NCBI GenBank assembly: GCA_016888885.1
Contig: CP069437.1
Coordinates: forward strand, 1,550,001 to 1,614,000
DNA from: Faucicola sp902506215
GTDB taxonomy: Bacteria > Pseudomonadota > Gammaproteobacteria > Pseudomonadales > Moraxellaceae
Direction of reading: 5' to 3'
DNA length: 64,000 nt
In this document: positions 43,197 through 52,518 of the stretch, piece by piece
Layout: every line of letters starts with the position of its first letter
Numbering within the stretch: position 1 is the first letter of the stretch
Program-made: the position numbers and the translations under genes
The notes under the pieces: model-generated
Seen by the model: the letters and a program-made list of their open reading frames with translations, nothing else
What the model was told of the DNA's origin: nothing
The model's database searches: none

Positions 43197-44069
43197 GAAC
43201 CTGTTCACGATTAAAAAATATGCTAAGATAAGCTACGTAATCAATTAATAACCGAATCAATCACCATGAGAAAAGCCTATCCAAGCGACATTAGTCGAAA
43301 ACAATTTGAGCACATACTACCGATTTTAGAAAGTGCAAGGAAGAAGACCAAACCAAGAACGGTTGACCTTTACGACGTATTTTGTGGGTTATTGTATGTA
43401 CTAAGAACAGGTTGCCAATGGCGACAGCTGCCCCATGACTTTCCCAAATGGCGCACCGTCCACTCATACTTTCAGAAATGGAGCGAGCTTGACGAAGAAG
43501 GCAACAGCATTCTTCATCAAGCCTTAAAAAAAATTGGTCAAAAAAGCGCGAAAGAAGGACAAACGCAAGGGTAAAACCAGTTTTATCCTCATCGATGCTC
43601 AAAGCGTTAAGAACACAGATACCGCTAAGTACAAAGGCTATGACGCAGGAAAGAAAGTATCAGGGATTAAGCGCCATATTGCAGTAGACAGCCAAGGCTT
43701 GCCGCATGCTATCTGTATTACCACTGCCAATATCACCGACCGTGAGGGTGCTACAACGTTACTTCGTCAACATGCTAAACGCTTAAGCCGCGTAAAAAAT
43801 GTGATGGTTGATGGCGGTTATCGAGGTGAGCCATTTGCTAATAGTGTTAAATCTATTTTAGGCGAAACCGTTACCACAGAAGTTGCCAAAAGAGATGAAT
43901 TGCACACGTTTAAAGTCATACCAAAGCGATGGGTTGTAGAACGTTCATTTGCTTGGCTTGAGAAAAATAGACGTCTATGGAAAAACTGTGAGCGTCATTT
44001 AAATTCTAGCCTTCAATTTACCAATCTTGCTTTCATCGCTTTGTTATTGAAAAGATTGTGAACGGGTTC
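43197..44069 (+). mobile_element. IS5-family insertion sequence (873 bp)
   Basis: Terminal inverted repeats are GAACCTGTTCAC at the left and GTGAACGGGTTC at the right, with one mismatch. The element holds two overlapping transposase frames and is flanked by TTA duplications. It disrupts an FKBP gene on the opposite strand. The exact flanks suggest a recent insertion. Confidence 0.94.
43266..44061 (+). CDS. IS5-family transposase in two overlapping frames
   Basis: Frame A (43266-43574) has the N-terminal domain with YDVFCGLLYVLRTGCQWRQL. Frame B (43534-44061) has the catalytic core with ILIDAQSVKNTD, MVDGGYRG and WVVERSFAWLEKNRRLWKNC, giving the DDE residues. Frame B is shifted +1 (or -2). 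The overlap contains an eight-A run and a six-A run that could allow frameshifting or transcriptional slippage. A full-length product would read through GQKARKKDKRKGK. A simple one-base mutation is the other explanation. Confidence 0.9.
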
Positions 44070-44572
44070 TTAGGCGATTTGCCGCTGCCTTGTGTTAGCA
44101 CTTGGTATTGTAGACCCGACGCAGTAGTCATCACGCCTGATTTTTTGCCGTTTTCTAACAAGAACTGTTTGCCTTTTGCCGCATTGCTCGCTGCTAACGC
44201 TTGTACTTCTTTGGCATAGGCAATTTCTTTATTTTTCTGATAGTCTAGCAATACTTTTTGCATTTGTTTTTTGTCAAGATTGGGCGACTGCGCTGAGTAT
44301 GCATCTCGAAATCCCTGAAAAAACGCATCAAGATTTAAGTCATCAATACTGTCTTTGTTGCTCTCACCCATCAGATAGCCAAAGCTATAGCCGACTTGTG
44401 CCAATGCTGGGCTAGTTGCCGTTACTGTTGATTTTGGTACATAAACAGAGGACGCAACTTTGTTTGTGCCAGTGCTCGCTGGCGCGGCATTTGCACTGAT
44501 TGACGTAACCGCTAACAGCATGCCAGTAGCGATGCCAGTCACTAAACTTACTTTTTTATATCCTAAAATCAT
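44070..44572 (-). pseudogene. 5' part of the FKBP-type prolyl isomerase gene split by the IS5-family element
   Basis: This part encodes a signal peptide (LVTGIATGMLLAVTSISANA) and the FKBP N-terminal dimerisation domain (VGYSFGYLMGESNKDSIDDL through KGKQFLLENGKKSGVMTTAS). The frame then runs into the element and ends after 12 foreign residues. A truncated periplasmic protein without the catalytic domain could still be made. It starts 100 bases downstream of the intact paralogue, with which it forms a tandem duplication. Confidence 0.93.
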
Positions 44573-44671
44573 TGGTATGTTCCTTTGCCATCGTGTCGAT
44601 GAGTAGGCAAGCGAATTCGATAGTTGCGCTTACCCAGCTGATTGAGATCACCTATCTGACGCCAACCCAAC

Positions 44672-45517
44672 CTACTTAGCAGGTTGAGAAGCTGACTGCA
44701 TGGATTCAATTTGTTGTTGTAATTGGGCTTGGATATCCGCTGCGGCAGGCTGTGCGGCATCAGCCGGTGGATTGACTTTTAGCAAATCAACATCAAAGAT
44801 GAGCACACTATTTGGCTCAATCCCACCTTGAGGGGCGCCCTGCTCACCGTAAGCAAGTTTTGATGGAATGTAGAAGCGATATTTGCCGCCTTCTTTCATC
44901 AATTGTAAGCCTTCAGTCCAACCCGGGATAACTTGGTTAAGCGGGAATACTGCAGGTTGACCACCATGCTGTGCGGTGCTATCAAATACTTTACCGTCTA
45001 ACAATTTACCTTCGTATTGTACCGCTACGATATCTGTGGCTTTTGGCTGCGCGCCGGTACCTTCTTTAAGCACTTCATACTGCAAGCCAGACGCGGTAGT
45101 TTTGACCCCTGCTTTTTTAGCGTTTTGCGCTAGGAAAGCCTCGCCTTTGGCTTGGTTGTCTTGTAGGCGTTTTTGCATTTGGTTTTGCTCATAGGTTTGT
45201 ACCGCTTTAATCATTTCTTCACGGGTCATGGTCGATTCTTTACCATTAAAACCGTCATTGATACCTTGATTGATATCAGCAGGATTGAGGTCTTTGGCGT
45301 CTTTTTTGAGGTTTTGACCCATCATATAACCTAGGCTATAACCTACCTTTGCCACTTCACTGCTTTGGGCATTGATAGTGGCTGAATTACCTGCCAACTG
45401 ACGGCTACCGATGGCGGCTACTTGTGGGTCGTTGCCAAAACTTTTGATAAAAACGGGTGATAATGCCAAAGCACCTAACACAACTGCTGCCAATACGGGA
45501 ACTGTATTATTGCTCAT
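44672..45517 (-). CDS. fkpA: FKBP-type peptidyl-prolyl cis-trans isomerase (FkpA-like)
   Basis: The 281-residue protein has an N-terminal signal or anchor (VPVLAAVVLGALALSPVF), a dimerisation domain (VGYSLGYMMGQNLKKDAKDL) and an intact FKBP domain (VAVQYEGKLLDGKVFDSTAQ, PGWTEGLQLMKEGGKYRFYI). A Gln/Ala-rich tail follows. It acts as a periplasmic folding helper. The split paralogue lies just downstream on the same strand, so it likely covers that function. Confidence 0.93.
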   Translation of the reverse strand: MSNNTVPVLAAVVLGALALSPVFIKSFGNDPQVAAIGSRQLAGNSATINAQSSEVAKVGYSLGYMMGQNLKKDAKDLNPADINQGINDGFNGKESTMTREEMIKAVQTYEQNQMQKRLQDNQAKGEAFLAQNAKKAGVKTTASGLQYEVLKEGTGAQPKATDIVAVQYEGKLLDGKVFDSTAQHGGQPAVFPLNQVIPGWTEGLQLMKEGGKYRFYIPSKLAYGEQGAPQGGIEPNSVLIFDVDLLKVNPPADAAQPAAADIQAQLQQQIESMQSASQPAK

Positions 45518-46071
45518 AAAATTTCCTATCTGATATGTCCAATTAAGGTCTAATAACGACTAAAAAATCGTCTCAAAATTGTCTCTATCATAGCAGAAAT
45601 AATTTGTAAAACCTATGGTTCAATCCATGTCAACACCCCCAATTGCAACCTCACTAGCAGAGATTAAACTTGTTGTAATTAATATTGTATCTCTTTACAC
45701 AAGCAGAGGTTAGGACAGAGAAGAAGGTTAGCTGTTGCTATTCACAACAGTGAGGTAATAGTTAAGTTAAGCCCTTTGCTTGTAAAATGTTGTCAATAGT
45801 AAAACTATGTTTACATTAATACAATTTTCTTAACAATTTAGGGGTAAAAAGGGTTGAAACGCAACTTTTTTACACTGTCAAACACTTTGCCATTAATGTT
45901 ACAGTAATATTTGTAAAGGTATGACTGAAACTATCAGTCATAAATTTTTGCTAGATTTTAATAGAATCTACATATAACAGTAATAATTATAAGCAAATAA
46001 AAACCGATTTTTGAGTTTAACTACAATTACCATCCCTAACTTTAACAATTTTTCTTTTTTTAGGAGGCACA
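45518..46071. other. AT-rich divergent spacer between fkpA and the channel gene
   Basis: About 550 bases carry the two divergent promoter regions. No gene, tandem array or RNA was recognised. AGGAGG directly before 46072 is the ribosome-binding site of the channel gene. Confidence 0.5.
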
Positions 46072-47826
46072 ATGGACAATTTTTTCATTAATTATAACCA
46101 AACTCTTGGTTCATCCATGATGACCATGATTGGCGCACTGATTATTTTTATTCTTGGTTGGATTATCGCCAGTATTGTCGGTTCGGTGGTGCATAAATTA
46201 TTAGAAAAACTGAGCATCAATCAAAAAATGAATGCGTCAACGGGTAAAACCTATGATTTGGCGCATTTATTATCACGTATTGTTTTTTGGTTTGTCTTTA
46301 TCATTGGTATTTCTGCGGCATTAAGTTTCTTAAAACTTGACGCTATCTCAGTGCCGTTTGCCAATATGGTCAATATCGTGTTGTTATTTATTCCAAATCT
46401 AATTGCTGCAGGCTTACTTGCGCTACTAGGTTGGGTACTGGCGACTGTGGTGCGCTCTGCGCTGTCAAACGTGCTTAACCGCACGTCAGTTGATGAAAAA
46501 CTATCAAGCGAAGCAGGCGTACCGCACATGAGCGAGAGCATTGCTAACTTGGCTTATTGGTTTATTTTGCTCATGTTCTTGCCAATGGTATTGCAGCAAT
46601 TGGGCGTAACGGGTCTGTTAGCCCCGATTAATGGCATGATTACCAAAGCGTTATCTTACATCCCTAACTTAATCGGCGCGGGTGTGATTATTTTTGTCGG
46701 TTTTGTTATTGCCAAAATTTTACGTGGTATCGTCACTAATATTGTCACAAGCTTAAACGTGCAAAACTTAGCAGGCAAGGCGGGTATCGGCAACCAAACC
46801 CAAATCGCCAATATCGCAGGTACGCTGGTGTATCTCATCGTACTCATTACCGCGATTATCATGGGTCTTAATGTACTGGATATCCAAGCGATTTCTAGTC
46901 CTGCGACCAATATGCTGAACGAAATCATGCTAGCGATTCCAAATATCATCATGGCCATATTGATTTTAGGTGTAGCGTATTTTGTGTCAAAACTGATTGC
47001 CGATATCGTTAAAAACCTACTTGATAACTCAGGCGTCAATGTATTACCAAGCAAGTTAGGCTTGCAAAATGTGTTAGGTACTGCCAAAGTCTCTGACGTC
47101 GCAGGCTTTTTGATTGTGTTCTTTGTGATGTTATTTGCCACCATCGAAGCGGCTCGTAGCCTTGGCTTTACTTATATTGGAAATTTAATCAGCGCCTTTA
47201 TCCAGTTTGGCGCGCAAGTCATCCTAGGTGCAGTTATACTTGCGCTAGGTTTTTGGCTTGCCAATTTATTGGCGAGTGCGGTACAACGCTCACAAAATGG
47301 TACGGCATTTTTAGCCAACCTTGTGCGTGTTCTCATCATGGGTGTGGTGCTTGCGATGGGCTTACGTGCGATGGGTATTGCTGACTCGATTGTCAATATG
47401 GCATTTGGCTTGACTTTAGGCGCAGTCGCGGTTGCGTTTGCCCTAGCCTTCGGTCTTGGTGGTCGTGAAGCTGCCGCCCGTTTTTTAAAAAACATCCAAG
47501 ATAAGGCGGAAGGTCAACGCTCAGGCTTGACAAATATGATGAATACGCCTGTGAAAGAGCCTACTAAATTGACAGGGTTTGAAACAGATGTTGCGACTCA
47601 GTACGCACCTACACAAACAGGTAGCATTGAGCGTCCAATTGACTCAGGCAATGCATCGGGGATTGACAACAATCAAGCAACCACTGTCGATACCACCACG
47701 TCATTGCATACCGCACTTAACAATTTGGCTGAAAGCATCGATACCGATGAAACGACCCAAACACAGCAAGCGATTATTCAACCTACCAGCACCTTTAGTA
47801 GCGATGATTTAAAACCTAAATCATAG
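46072..47826 (+). CDS. Mechanosensitive-channel-type protein with repeated TM_helix segments
   Basis: The 584-residue protein has about ten membrane helices arranged as repeats with the signature I(P/I)N(L/I)IAA or IPNLIGAGVI (at 105-118, 197-210 and 303-313), as in the conserved TM-helix-repeat relatives of small mechanosensitive channels. A pore-lining-like stretch GLTLGAVAVAFALAFGLGGREAAARFL lies near residues 445-471. The C-terminal 110 residues are soluble, Thr/Asp-rich and probably disordered. A strong TAGGAGG precedes the ATG. Confidence 0.85.
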   Translation: MDNFFINYNQTLGSSMMTMIGALIIFILGWIIASIVGSVVHKLLEKLSINQKMNASTGKTYDLAHLLSRIVFWFVFIIGISAALSFLKLDAISVPFANMVNIVLLFIPNLIAAGLLALLGWVLATVVRSALSNVLNRTSVDEKLSSEAGVPHMSESIANLAYWFILLMFLPMVLQQLGVTGLLAPINGMITKALSYIPNLIGAGVIIFVGFVIAKILRGIVTNIVTSLNVQNLAGKAGIGNQTQIANIAGTLVYLIVLITAIIMGLNVLDIQAISSPATNMLNEIMLAIPNIIMAILILGVAYFVSKLIADIVKNLLDNSGVNVLPSKLGLQNVLGTAKVSDVAGFLIVFFVMLFATIEAARSLGFTYIGNLISAFIQFGAQVILGAVILALGFWLANLLASAVQRSQNGTAFLANLVRVLIMGVVLAMGLRAMGIADSIVNMAFGLTLGAVAVAFALAFGLGGREAAARFLKNIQDKAEGQRSGLTNMMNTPVKEPTKLTGFETDVATQYAPTQTGSIERPIDSGNASGIDNNQATTVDTTTSLHTALNNLAESIDTDETTQTQQAIIQPTSTFSSDDLKPKS

Positions 47827-47858
47827 TTGTTTAGTGTACAACCACGCTGAAAAAAATG

Positions 47859-47883
47859 CCCTGATAAGTAATCAGGGTATTTT
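47859..47883. terminator. Terminator between the channel gene and the acyltransferase gene
   Basis: CCCTGAT pairs with ATCAGGG and is followed by a T-rich TATTTTATT. A-rich sequence on the left may serve the other strand. Confidence 0.7.
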
Positions 47884-47884
47884 A

Positions 47885-48520
47885 TTAACGGTGTAAATCT
47901 TGTAGTGGCTGTGACATTTTTTCAAAATGCTTACCCAAAACGCCGCGATAGTTTTCTAAAATTTTCGGTAAATCGGCATCATAGTCGCCCGTTGGGTAAA
48001 ACAAAGGCATAAAGCGCATTTGTTTGGTGTTATAGTCCATCGCAATTGGTAAAATCGGGACGCCTGCCCCTACAGCAATATGATAAAACCCTGTTTTCCA
48101 TTTTTCGGTATAACTGCGTGTCCCTTCAGGTGCCAACCCTAACCAAAGCTGATCTTGTTGGTTAAATTGCTCAATGGCGGCCTGCAAAGTTGAACCTTTT
48201 TTCTGACGGTCAATCGAAATCATACCGCCCCATTTTAAGAAAGACCCGATGAGGGGGATACGAAACAGCTCTTTTTTACCCATCAATTTAAAATCAATGC
48301 CAACCGATAAAATGCCCATGACCGCATTCCAGCCATCTTCATTGGAGGTGTGCGGAGCAGCCAGCATCACCAGTTGTTTGACATTGGGCACCTCGCCCAC
48401 AAGTTGCCAACCGCGCATTTTTAAGTATTTTGCGGCAAGTTTGGCAATGTTTGGGTCATCGCGGCGCGGCACGTTAGACCCAAATTGGCGAGGGTCTAAT
48501 GGCGTTTGGTTGATATCCAT
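47885..48520 (-). CDS. Lysophospholipid acyltransferase family protein (PlsC-like)
   Basis: The 211-residue protein has the acyltransferase blocks MLAAPHTSNEDGW (HX4D catalytic pair), FLKWGGMISIDRQ and LAPEGTRSYTEKWKTGFYH, then VPILPIAMDY. It lacks the membrane helices of true PlsC, so it belongs to the small soluble or peripheral group of the family. Its acyl acceptor is unknown. It is monocistronic in appearance. Confidence 0.87.
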   Translation of the reverse strand: MDINQTPLDPRQFGSNVPRRDDPNIAKLAAKYLKMRGWQLVGEVPNVKQLVMLAAPHTSNEDGWNAVMGILSVGIDFKLMGKKELFRIPLIGSFLKWGGMISIDRQKKGSTLQAAIEQFNQQDQLWLGLAPEGTRSYTEKWKTGFYHIAVGAGVPILPIAMDYNTKQMRFMPLFYPTGDYDADLPKILENYRGVLGKHFEKMSQPLQDLHR

Positions 48521-48621
48521 GAATATACTCTTTGAGATACTAGATTGAATTAAAATACTAGGTTAAAATTTTCAGTTTACATTAGTTCACTCAAATTAGC
48601 AAATTTGTTGATTGGCGGAGT

Positions 48622-48960
48622 TTATAACAAACTTTTGGGCTGAAGGATGATAATACTTGCGCCCAACAGTATCACCAAACCGCCAATGCTGTCCCAGTGC
48701 GTCAGAGAAACGCCATCGACAAATTTCAGCCATACCAAAGCCGTCGCGATATATATACCACCATATGCGGCATACACTCGCCCTGTCGCGGTGGGATGAA
48801 GGGTCAGTAGCCATACGAACAGGGCAAGCGTGATGGTCATAGGTACAATGAGCCAAAGCGGTTTATGCTGTTTGAGCATCAGATAGCCAAGATAGCAACT
48901 GACAATCTCGGCAATGGCGGTGATAAAGAATAAAAGCAGGGTAATCAACAATTTAGTCAT
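48622..48960 (-). CDS. YnfA/UPF0060 family small membrane protein
   Basis: The 112-residue protein has four membrane helices with AIAEIVSCYLGYLML, TGRVYAAYGGIYIATALVWL and DSIGGLVILLGASIIIL, the UPF0060 signature. These proteins resemble small multidrug transporters, but a substrate is not established. It lies downstream of parE on the same strand, 27 bases after a small ORF. Confidence 0.92.
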   Translation of the reverse strand: MTKLLITLLLFFITAIAEIVSCYLGYLMLKQHKPLWLIVPMTITLALFVWLLTLHPTATGRVYAAYGGIYIATALVWLKFVDGVSLTHWDSIGGLVILLGASIIILQPKSLL

Positions 48961-48987
48961 ATTCGCGGATTTGCCCCATGTTAGATG

Positions 48988-49149
48988 TTAGGCAGCAGGG
49001 GAAAGTTGATAAATCGCATCACGAGCGTCATTTTCTTTTGCAAAGTCTAAAGCGTCATAGGATTTATCTACTTGATAATGTTCAAACGTATCAGATAGCC
49101 CTGCACTTTCAAAAGTACGCGCTATCAGTGTAGGCTTAACGTCAATCAT
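48988..49149 (-). CDS. Possible 53-residue protein downstream of parE
   Basis: A minus-strand frame starts with ATG at 49149, 13 bases after the parE stop, with CTAGGC seven bases upstream, and reads MIDVKPTLIARTFESAGLSD and on to YQLSPAA. The sequence has normal amino-acid composition and fills the gap before ynfA. It matches no family I know, so it is a tentative call. Confidence 0.4.
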   Translation of the reverse strand: MIDVKPTLIARTFESAGLSDTFEHYQVDKSYDALDFAKENDARDAIYQLSPAA

Positions 49150-49162
49150 TTTTGCCTAGCCA

Positions 49163-51049
49163 TTAAACCCCAATTTCTGCCAAATCGCCTTTTTGCTCAA
49201 GCCATGTTTTACGGTCGCTGGCGCGTTTTTTGGCAAGTAGCATATCCATCACGCTATCGGTTGCAATTGGGTCATCAAGGTCTAGCTGCACCAAACGTCG
49301 CGTATCAGGATTCATCGTGGTTTCACGTAGCTGTTCGGCACTCATCTCGCCCAACCCTTTAAAACGGGTAATTTGCGGCTTTTTATTTTTTGCCACTTTT
49401 TTCAAGATTTGCTCAAGCTCGTCATTATCAAGGGCGTACTCCACCTCTTTGCCAATATCAATGCGATATAGCGGTGGCATAGCGACATACAGATGCCCTG
49501 CATCAACGACCGCTTTAAAATGTTTGACAAACAGCGCACACAGCAGCGTGGCAATATGCAGTCCATCTGAATCGGCATCCGCCAAAATACAGATTTTATC
49601 ATAACGCAGTTCGCTCAAGTCGTCCGAATCAGGATCAACGCCAATGGCAATGGCAATATTGTGGATTTCTTCACTGGCAAGCACCGTATCGGGCGACACT
49701 TCCCACGTGTTCAAAATCTTGCCTCGCAGGGGCATAATCGCTTGAAAATGTCTATCACGTGCCTGTTTTGCTGAGCCACCTGCCGAATCCCCTTCCACCA
49801 AAAACAGCTCTGCCCCATCTCGCAAATCGCCCCGACAATCCGCCAATTTGCCTGGCAATGCGGGTCCTTGGGTGATTTTTTTACGCTCAACTTTTTTGGC
49901 AGATTTCAGCCGTTTGCCCGCTTTATTAATGGCAAGTTCAGCGATTTGTTTGGCAATCTCTGAGTTTTGATTGAGCCACAAGCTAAAGCCATCTTTGGCA
50001 AAGGCTTGCACCACGCCCGCCGCTTCTCGGCTCGATAGGCGCTCTTTGGTCTGTCCGCTAAATTGCGGTTCGGAGAATTTTAGCGATAAAATATAATTGA
50101 CCCCATCCCACACATCTTCAGGAGCGAGTTTGACGTTGCGCGGCAGTAGATTGTGCAGTTCACAAAATTCTTTTAACGCGTCAGTAATACCTGTGCGTAG
50201 TCCATTGACGTGGGTGCCACCTTGTGCCGTAGGAATCAAGTTGACGTAGCTTTCTTGCACAGGCGTACCACCCTCGCTAAGCCAACAAATGGCAAAACTT
50301 AACCCTGCTCGCTCGCCTTTTTTGGCGTCGTAATTAAACACAAATGGCTGTTCTGGCAGGGTGATTTCTTCGACCAGTTGCTCGGTGAGATATTGCGATA
50401 GCCCATCGGTAAATTGCCAAACGTCTTTATCGCCGTCAATTTCATTGATAAAAGTAATGGTCAGCCCTGCCGATAATACGGCTTTGGCTTTAAGATGGTG
50501 TTTGAGTTGTTTGATGTTAAATTTTGGCGTGTCAAAGTATGTTTCATTGACCCAAAACCGCACGAGTGTCCCACGTTTTTTCTTGTTAGAAGACGGCGCA
50601 ACCGCCAGCGGAGCAACCGCATTGCCATCGGCAAATTGCATGGTAAATTCTTCGCCATTTCGCCACACAGTGACATCGACTTTGTGCGACAAGGCATTAA
50701 CGACTGAAATCCCCACGCCATGCAGACCACCTGAGACTTGGTAGTTGTCGGTAGAAAATTTACCGCCTGCGTGTAGGCGTGTCAGAATCAGTTCAATGCC
50801 CGATTGGTTAAATTCGGGGTGAATGTCGGTGGGCATGCCGCGTCCGTCATCTTCGACCGACAACGAACCGTCGGTATGTAGAATGACAGTAATGTTTTTG
50901 GCGTGGCCTGCAAGAGCTTCGTCCACCGAGTTGTCGATGACTTCTTGTGCCAAGTGGTTGGGACGGGTGGTGTCAGTGTACATACCAGGGCGGCGGCGTA
51001 CCGGGTCAAGACCTTCTAATACTTCTAAACTTTGACTGGTGTATGACAT
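49163..51049 (-). CDS. parE: DNA topoisomerase IV subunit B
   Basis: ParE is the ATPase subunit that decatenates chromosomes with ParC. The 628-residue protein has the GHKL ATPase motifs (EVIDNSVDEALAG, VEDDGRGMPTD, GLHGVGISVVNALS) and the TOPRIM block LFLVEGDSAGGSAKQAR with ILADADSDGLHI. FKGLGEMSAEQL is near the C-terminus. The length fits ParE and not GyrB, because no long insertion is present. In E. coli yqiA lies directly upstream of parE. Here barstar and GNAT genes stand between them. Confidence 0.95.
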   Translation of the reverse strand: MSYTSQSLEVLEGLDPVRRRPGMYTDTTRPNHLAQEVIDNSVDEALAGHAKNITVILHTDGSLSVEDDGRGMPTDIHPEFNQSGIELILTRLHAGGKFSTDNYQVSGGLHGVGISVVNALSHKVDVTVWRNGEEFTMQFADGNAVAPLAVAPSSNKKKRGTLVRFWVNETYFDTPKFNIKQLKHHLKAKAVLSAGLTITFINEIDGDKDVWQFTDGLSQYLTEQLVEEITLPEQPFVFNYDAKKGERAGLSFAICWLSEGGTPVQESYVNLIPTAQGGTHVNGLRTGITDALKEFCELHNLLPRNVKLAPEDVWDGVNYILSLKFSEPQFSGQTKERLSSREAAGVVQAFAKDGFSLWLNQNSEIAKQIAELAINKAGKRLKSAKKVERKKITQGPALPGKLADCRGDLRDGAELFLVEGDSAGGSAKQARDRHFQAIMPLRGKILNTWEVSPDTVLASEEIHNIAIAIGVDPDSDDLSELRYDKICILADADSDGLHIATLLCALFVKHFKAVVDAGHLYVAMPPLYRIDIGKEVEYALDNDELEQILKKVAKNKKPQITRFKGLGEMSAEQLRETTMNPDTRRLVQLDLDDPIATDSVMDMLLAKKRASDRKTWLEQKGDLAEIGV

Positions 51050-51116
51050 CTTTTACTCTTATAAAATTTCAAATTTAGATTTTTAATCTATTAAAAAAAT
51101 CAATTAATTAAATGAC

Positions 51117-51404
51117 TTACTGCAAAATAAAATCAAATTTTTGTTGCCAATCTAACTTTTCATCATGGTCTTTAACTCTTTGTAAAACATCAGTAATTTT
51201 TTCAAAATCTTCGCCTATATTGTGTTTGGATATATCAGAATTTTGCCAAATAATAATTAGTGGTCTTTCAATATTAAAACTTAATAAATCCCAGAGTGCA
51301 TCTAAATTTTTACCATAATACTGTTCAACATTTAATGCTTTAGCTAATTGATTGTGAAAATCTTTATCTGAAAAAATTTCATTACCACGAATTTCTATTT
51401 CCAT
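51117..51404 (-). CDS. Barstar-family ribonuclease inhibitor
   Basis: The 95-residue protein has the barstar fold signature: an N-terminal strand, then FHNQLAKALNVEQYYGKNLDALWDLLSF, then RPLIIIWQNSD, and a helical C-terminus. Barstar binds and blocks barnase-type secreted RNases. No barnase gene is adjacent. The gene is very AT-rich compared with parE. It lies 11 bases after the GNAT gene, so the two are probably co-transcribed. Confidence 0.9.
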   Translation of the reverse strand: MEIEIRGNEIFSDKDFHNQLAKALNVEQYYGKNLDALWDLLSFNIERPLIIIWQNSDISKHNIGEDFEKITDVLQRVKDHDEKLDWQQKFDFILQ

Positions 51405-51415
51405 CGACTAACCTT

Positions 51416-51892
51416 TTAATCAAGAAACTGTAAAACCATCAACCAATTTTCTAGTATAATGCCTGACCTTTCGACCGAATTTTTTTGAACCGTTTTAAAC
51501 CCTTGTTTCTCAAAAAACGGCTTAGCGATATGTGAAGCACTCACGTTAATCTGATAGACATTATTTCCTTTGGCAACGCTTAAAACCTTTTCAAACAACG
51601 CTTGCCCGACACCTTGCTGTTGAAATTTTGGCTCGATATAAAAACAATCAATCTCACCAATCCCATCATCAAAACCAAACTCAATAAACCCTACTACCCT
51701 ATCGCCAATCACAGCCATAAACGGCAAAGTCTTTTCAAATCGATGTTGCCAAAACTCATCTGAATGATTGCCAATCCATGCTTGTTTTTGACTGGTTGAA
51801 TAAATACGATTATCAATTGCCAAAATCGCATTTTCAAAAATTTTGGCTAATGCTTTACTATCTTGTGGCTGATAATCTCGAATAACTATCAT
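51416..51892 (-). CDS. GNAT-family N-acetyltransferase
   Basis: The 158-residue protein has the acetyl-CoA-binding pattern IDCFYIEPKFQQQGVGQALF followed by VYQINVSASHIAKPFFEKQGF, typical of GNAT enzymes. The substrate is unknown. Its ATG overlaps the yqiA stop by four bases (ATGA), so translation is coupled. It is AT-rich like barstar, and both interrupt the yqiA-parE neighbourhood. Confidence 0.9.
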   Translation of the reverse strand: MIVIRDYQPQDSKALAKIFENAILAIDNRIYSTSQKQAWIGNHSDEFWQHRFEKTLPFMAVIGDRVVGFIEFGFDDGIGEIDCFYIEPKFQQQGVGQALFEKVLSVAKGNNVYQINVSASHIAKPFFEKQGFKTVQKNSVERSGIILENWLMVLQFLD

Positions 51893-52518
51893 TTAATCAA
51901 CGGCAAGCCAAACAAGAACAGTATAATTTGCGGTAGTTTGGTTTCAAAATCACTCATCACATGATCGCCACCCTCTTCCACGATGATATGGCTTTGAGCA
52001 TTGCTTTTTTCCAAAGCGCTTTGACTAAAATAATTGACCGCATCTTGGAAATTAAGCACCTCATCGCCTTTTTTCAAAATTACCAATAAATTTTGCGGAT
52101 TGAGCGGTTGTTCGGGGCGATTTGCTACCAGCCACTCAATATCTTTTTTGCTAATATGCCAGCCATCGGGGGTCACGTGACCGATATAATCATCGGGCAA
52201 ACTGTCAAAATCTTCCCCAAAAAAACGTTTGAGACTTGTGCCACTGTGCACACTTGGATTGAGCAATACCGTTTTTTTACCTGTCAAATTTGCCAAAATA
52301 TTGCCATAAAACCCACCGAGCGAACTACCGACCAAACCTGTATTGGGGTCGTTGGCAATAATTTGTTGGATTAAAGCAATTGACTCATTGGGTGAACGAT
52401 TCAAATCGGGCGCAACAACCTTGATTTGTGGGAAATTTTTGGCACAAAAATCTTTGAGTTTTTGCGCTTTTTCGGCGTTTGGATTGCTATCAAGTCCGTG
52501 AATATACACAATTTGCAT
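51889..52518 (-). CDS. yqiA: YqiA/YcfP-family alpha/beta-hydrolase esterase
   Basis: The 209-residue protein begins IVYIHGLDSNPNAEKAQKLK and has the nucleophile elbow GLVGSSLGGFYGN, a DEV acid region (ILKKGDEVLNF) and the catalytic His in EEGGDHVMSDF. It is a cytoplasmic esterase family of unknown physiological substrate. It is the first gene of a probable operon with the GNAT and barstar genes, upstream of parE. Confidence 0.88.
   Translation of the reverse strand: MQIVYIHGLDSNPNAEKAQKLKDFCAKNFPQIKVVAPDLNRSPNESIALIQQIIANDPNTGLVGSSLGGFYGNILANLTGKKTVLLNPSVHSGTSLKRFFGEDFDSLPDDYIGHVTPDGWHISKKDIEWLVANRPEQPLNPQNLLVILKKGDEVLNFQDAVNYFSQSALEKSNAQSHIIVEEGGDHVMSDFETKLPQIILFLFGLPLIK

Larger units (their letters stand above)
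43194..44072. repeat. TTA target-site duplication flanking the IS5-family element
   Basis: TTA at 43194-43196 and TTA at 44070-44072 border the element directly. A 3-bp TNA duplication is typical for the IS1031/IS427 side of the IS5 family. Removing the element and one copy restores the interrupted gene. Confidence 0.9.

Noticed and set aside
44569..44760. 63-codon ORF between the two FKBP genes
   Set aside because: It overlaps the end of the intact fkpA in another frame and has no family or ribosome-binding site.
46251..47495. Minus-strand ORFs within the channel gene
   Set aside because: They are shadows of a membrane protein gene with repetitive hydrophobic codons.
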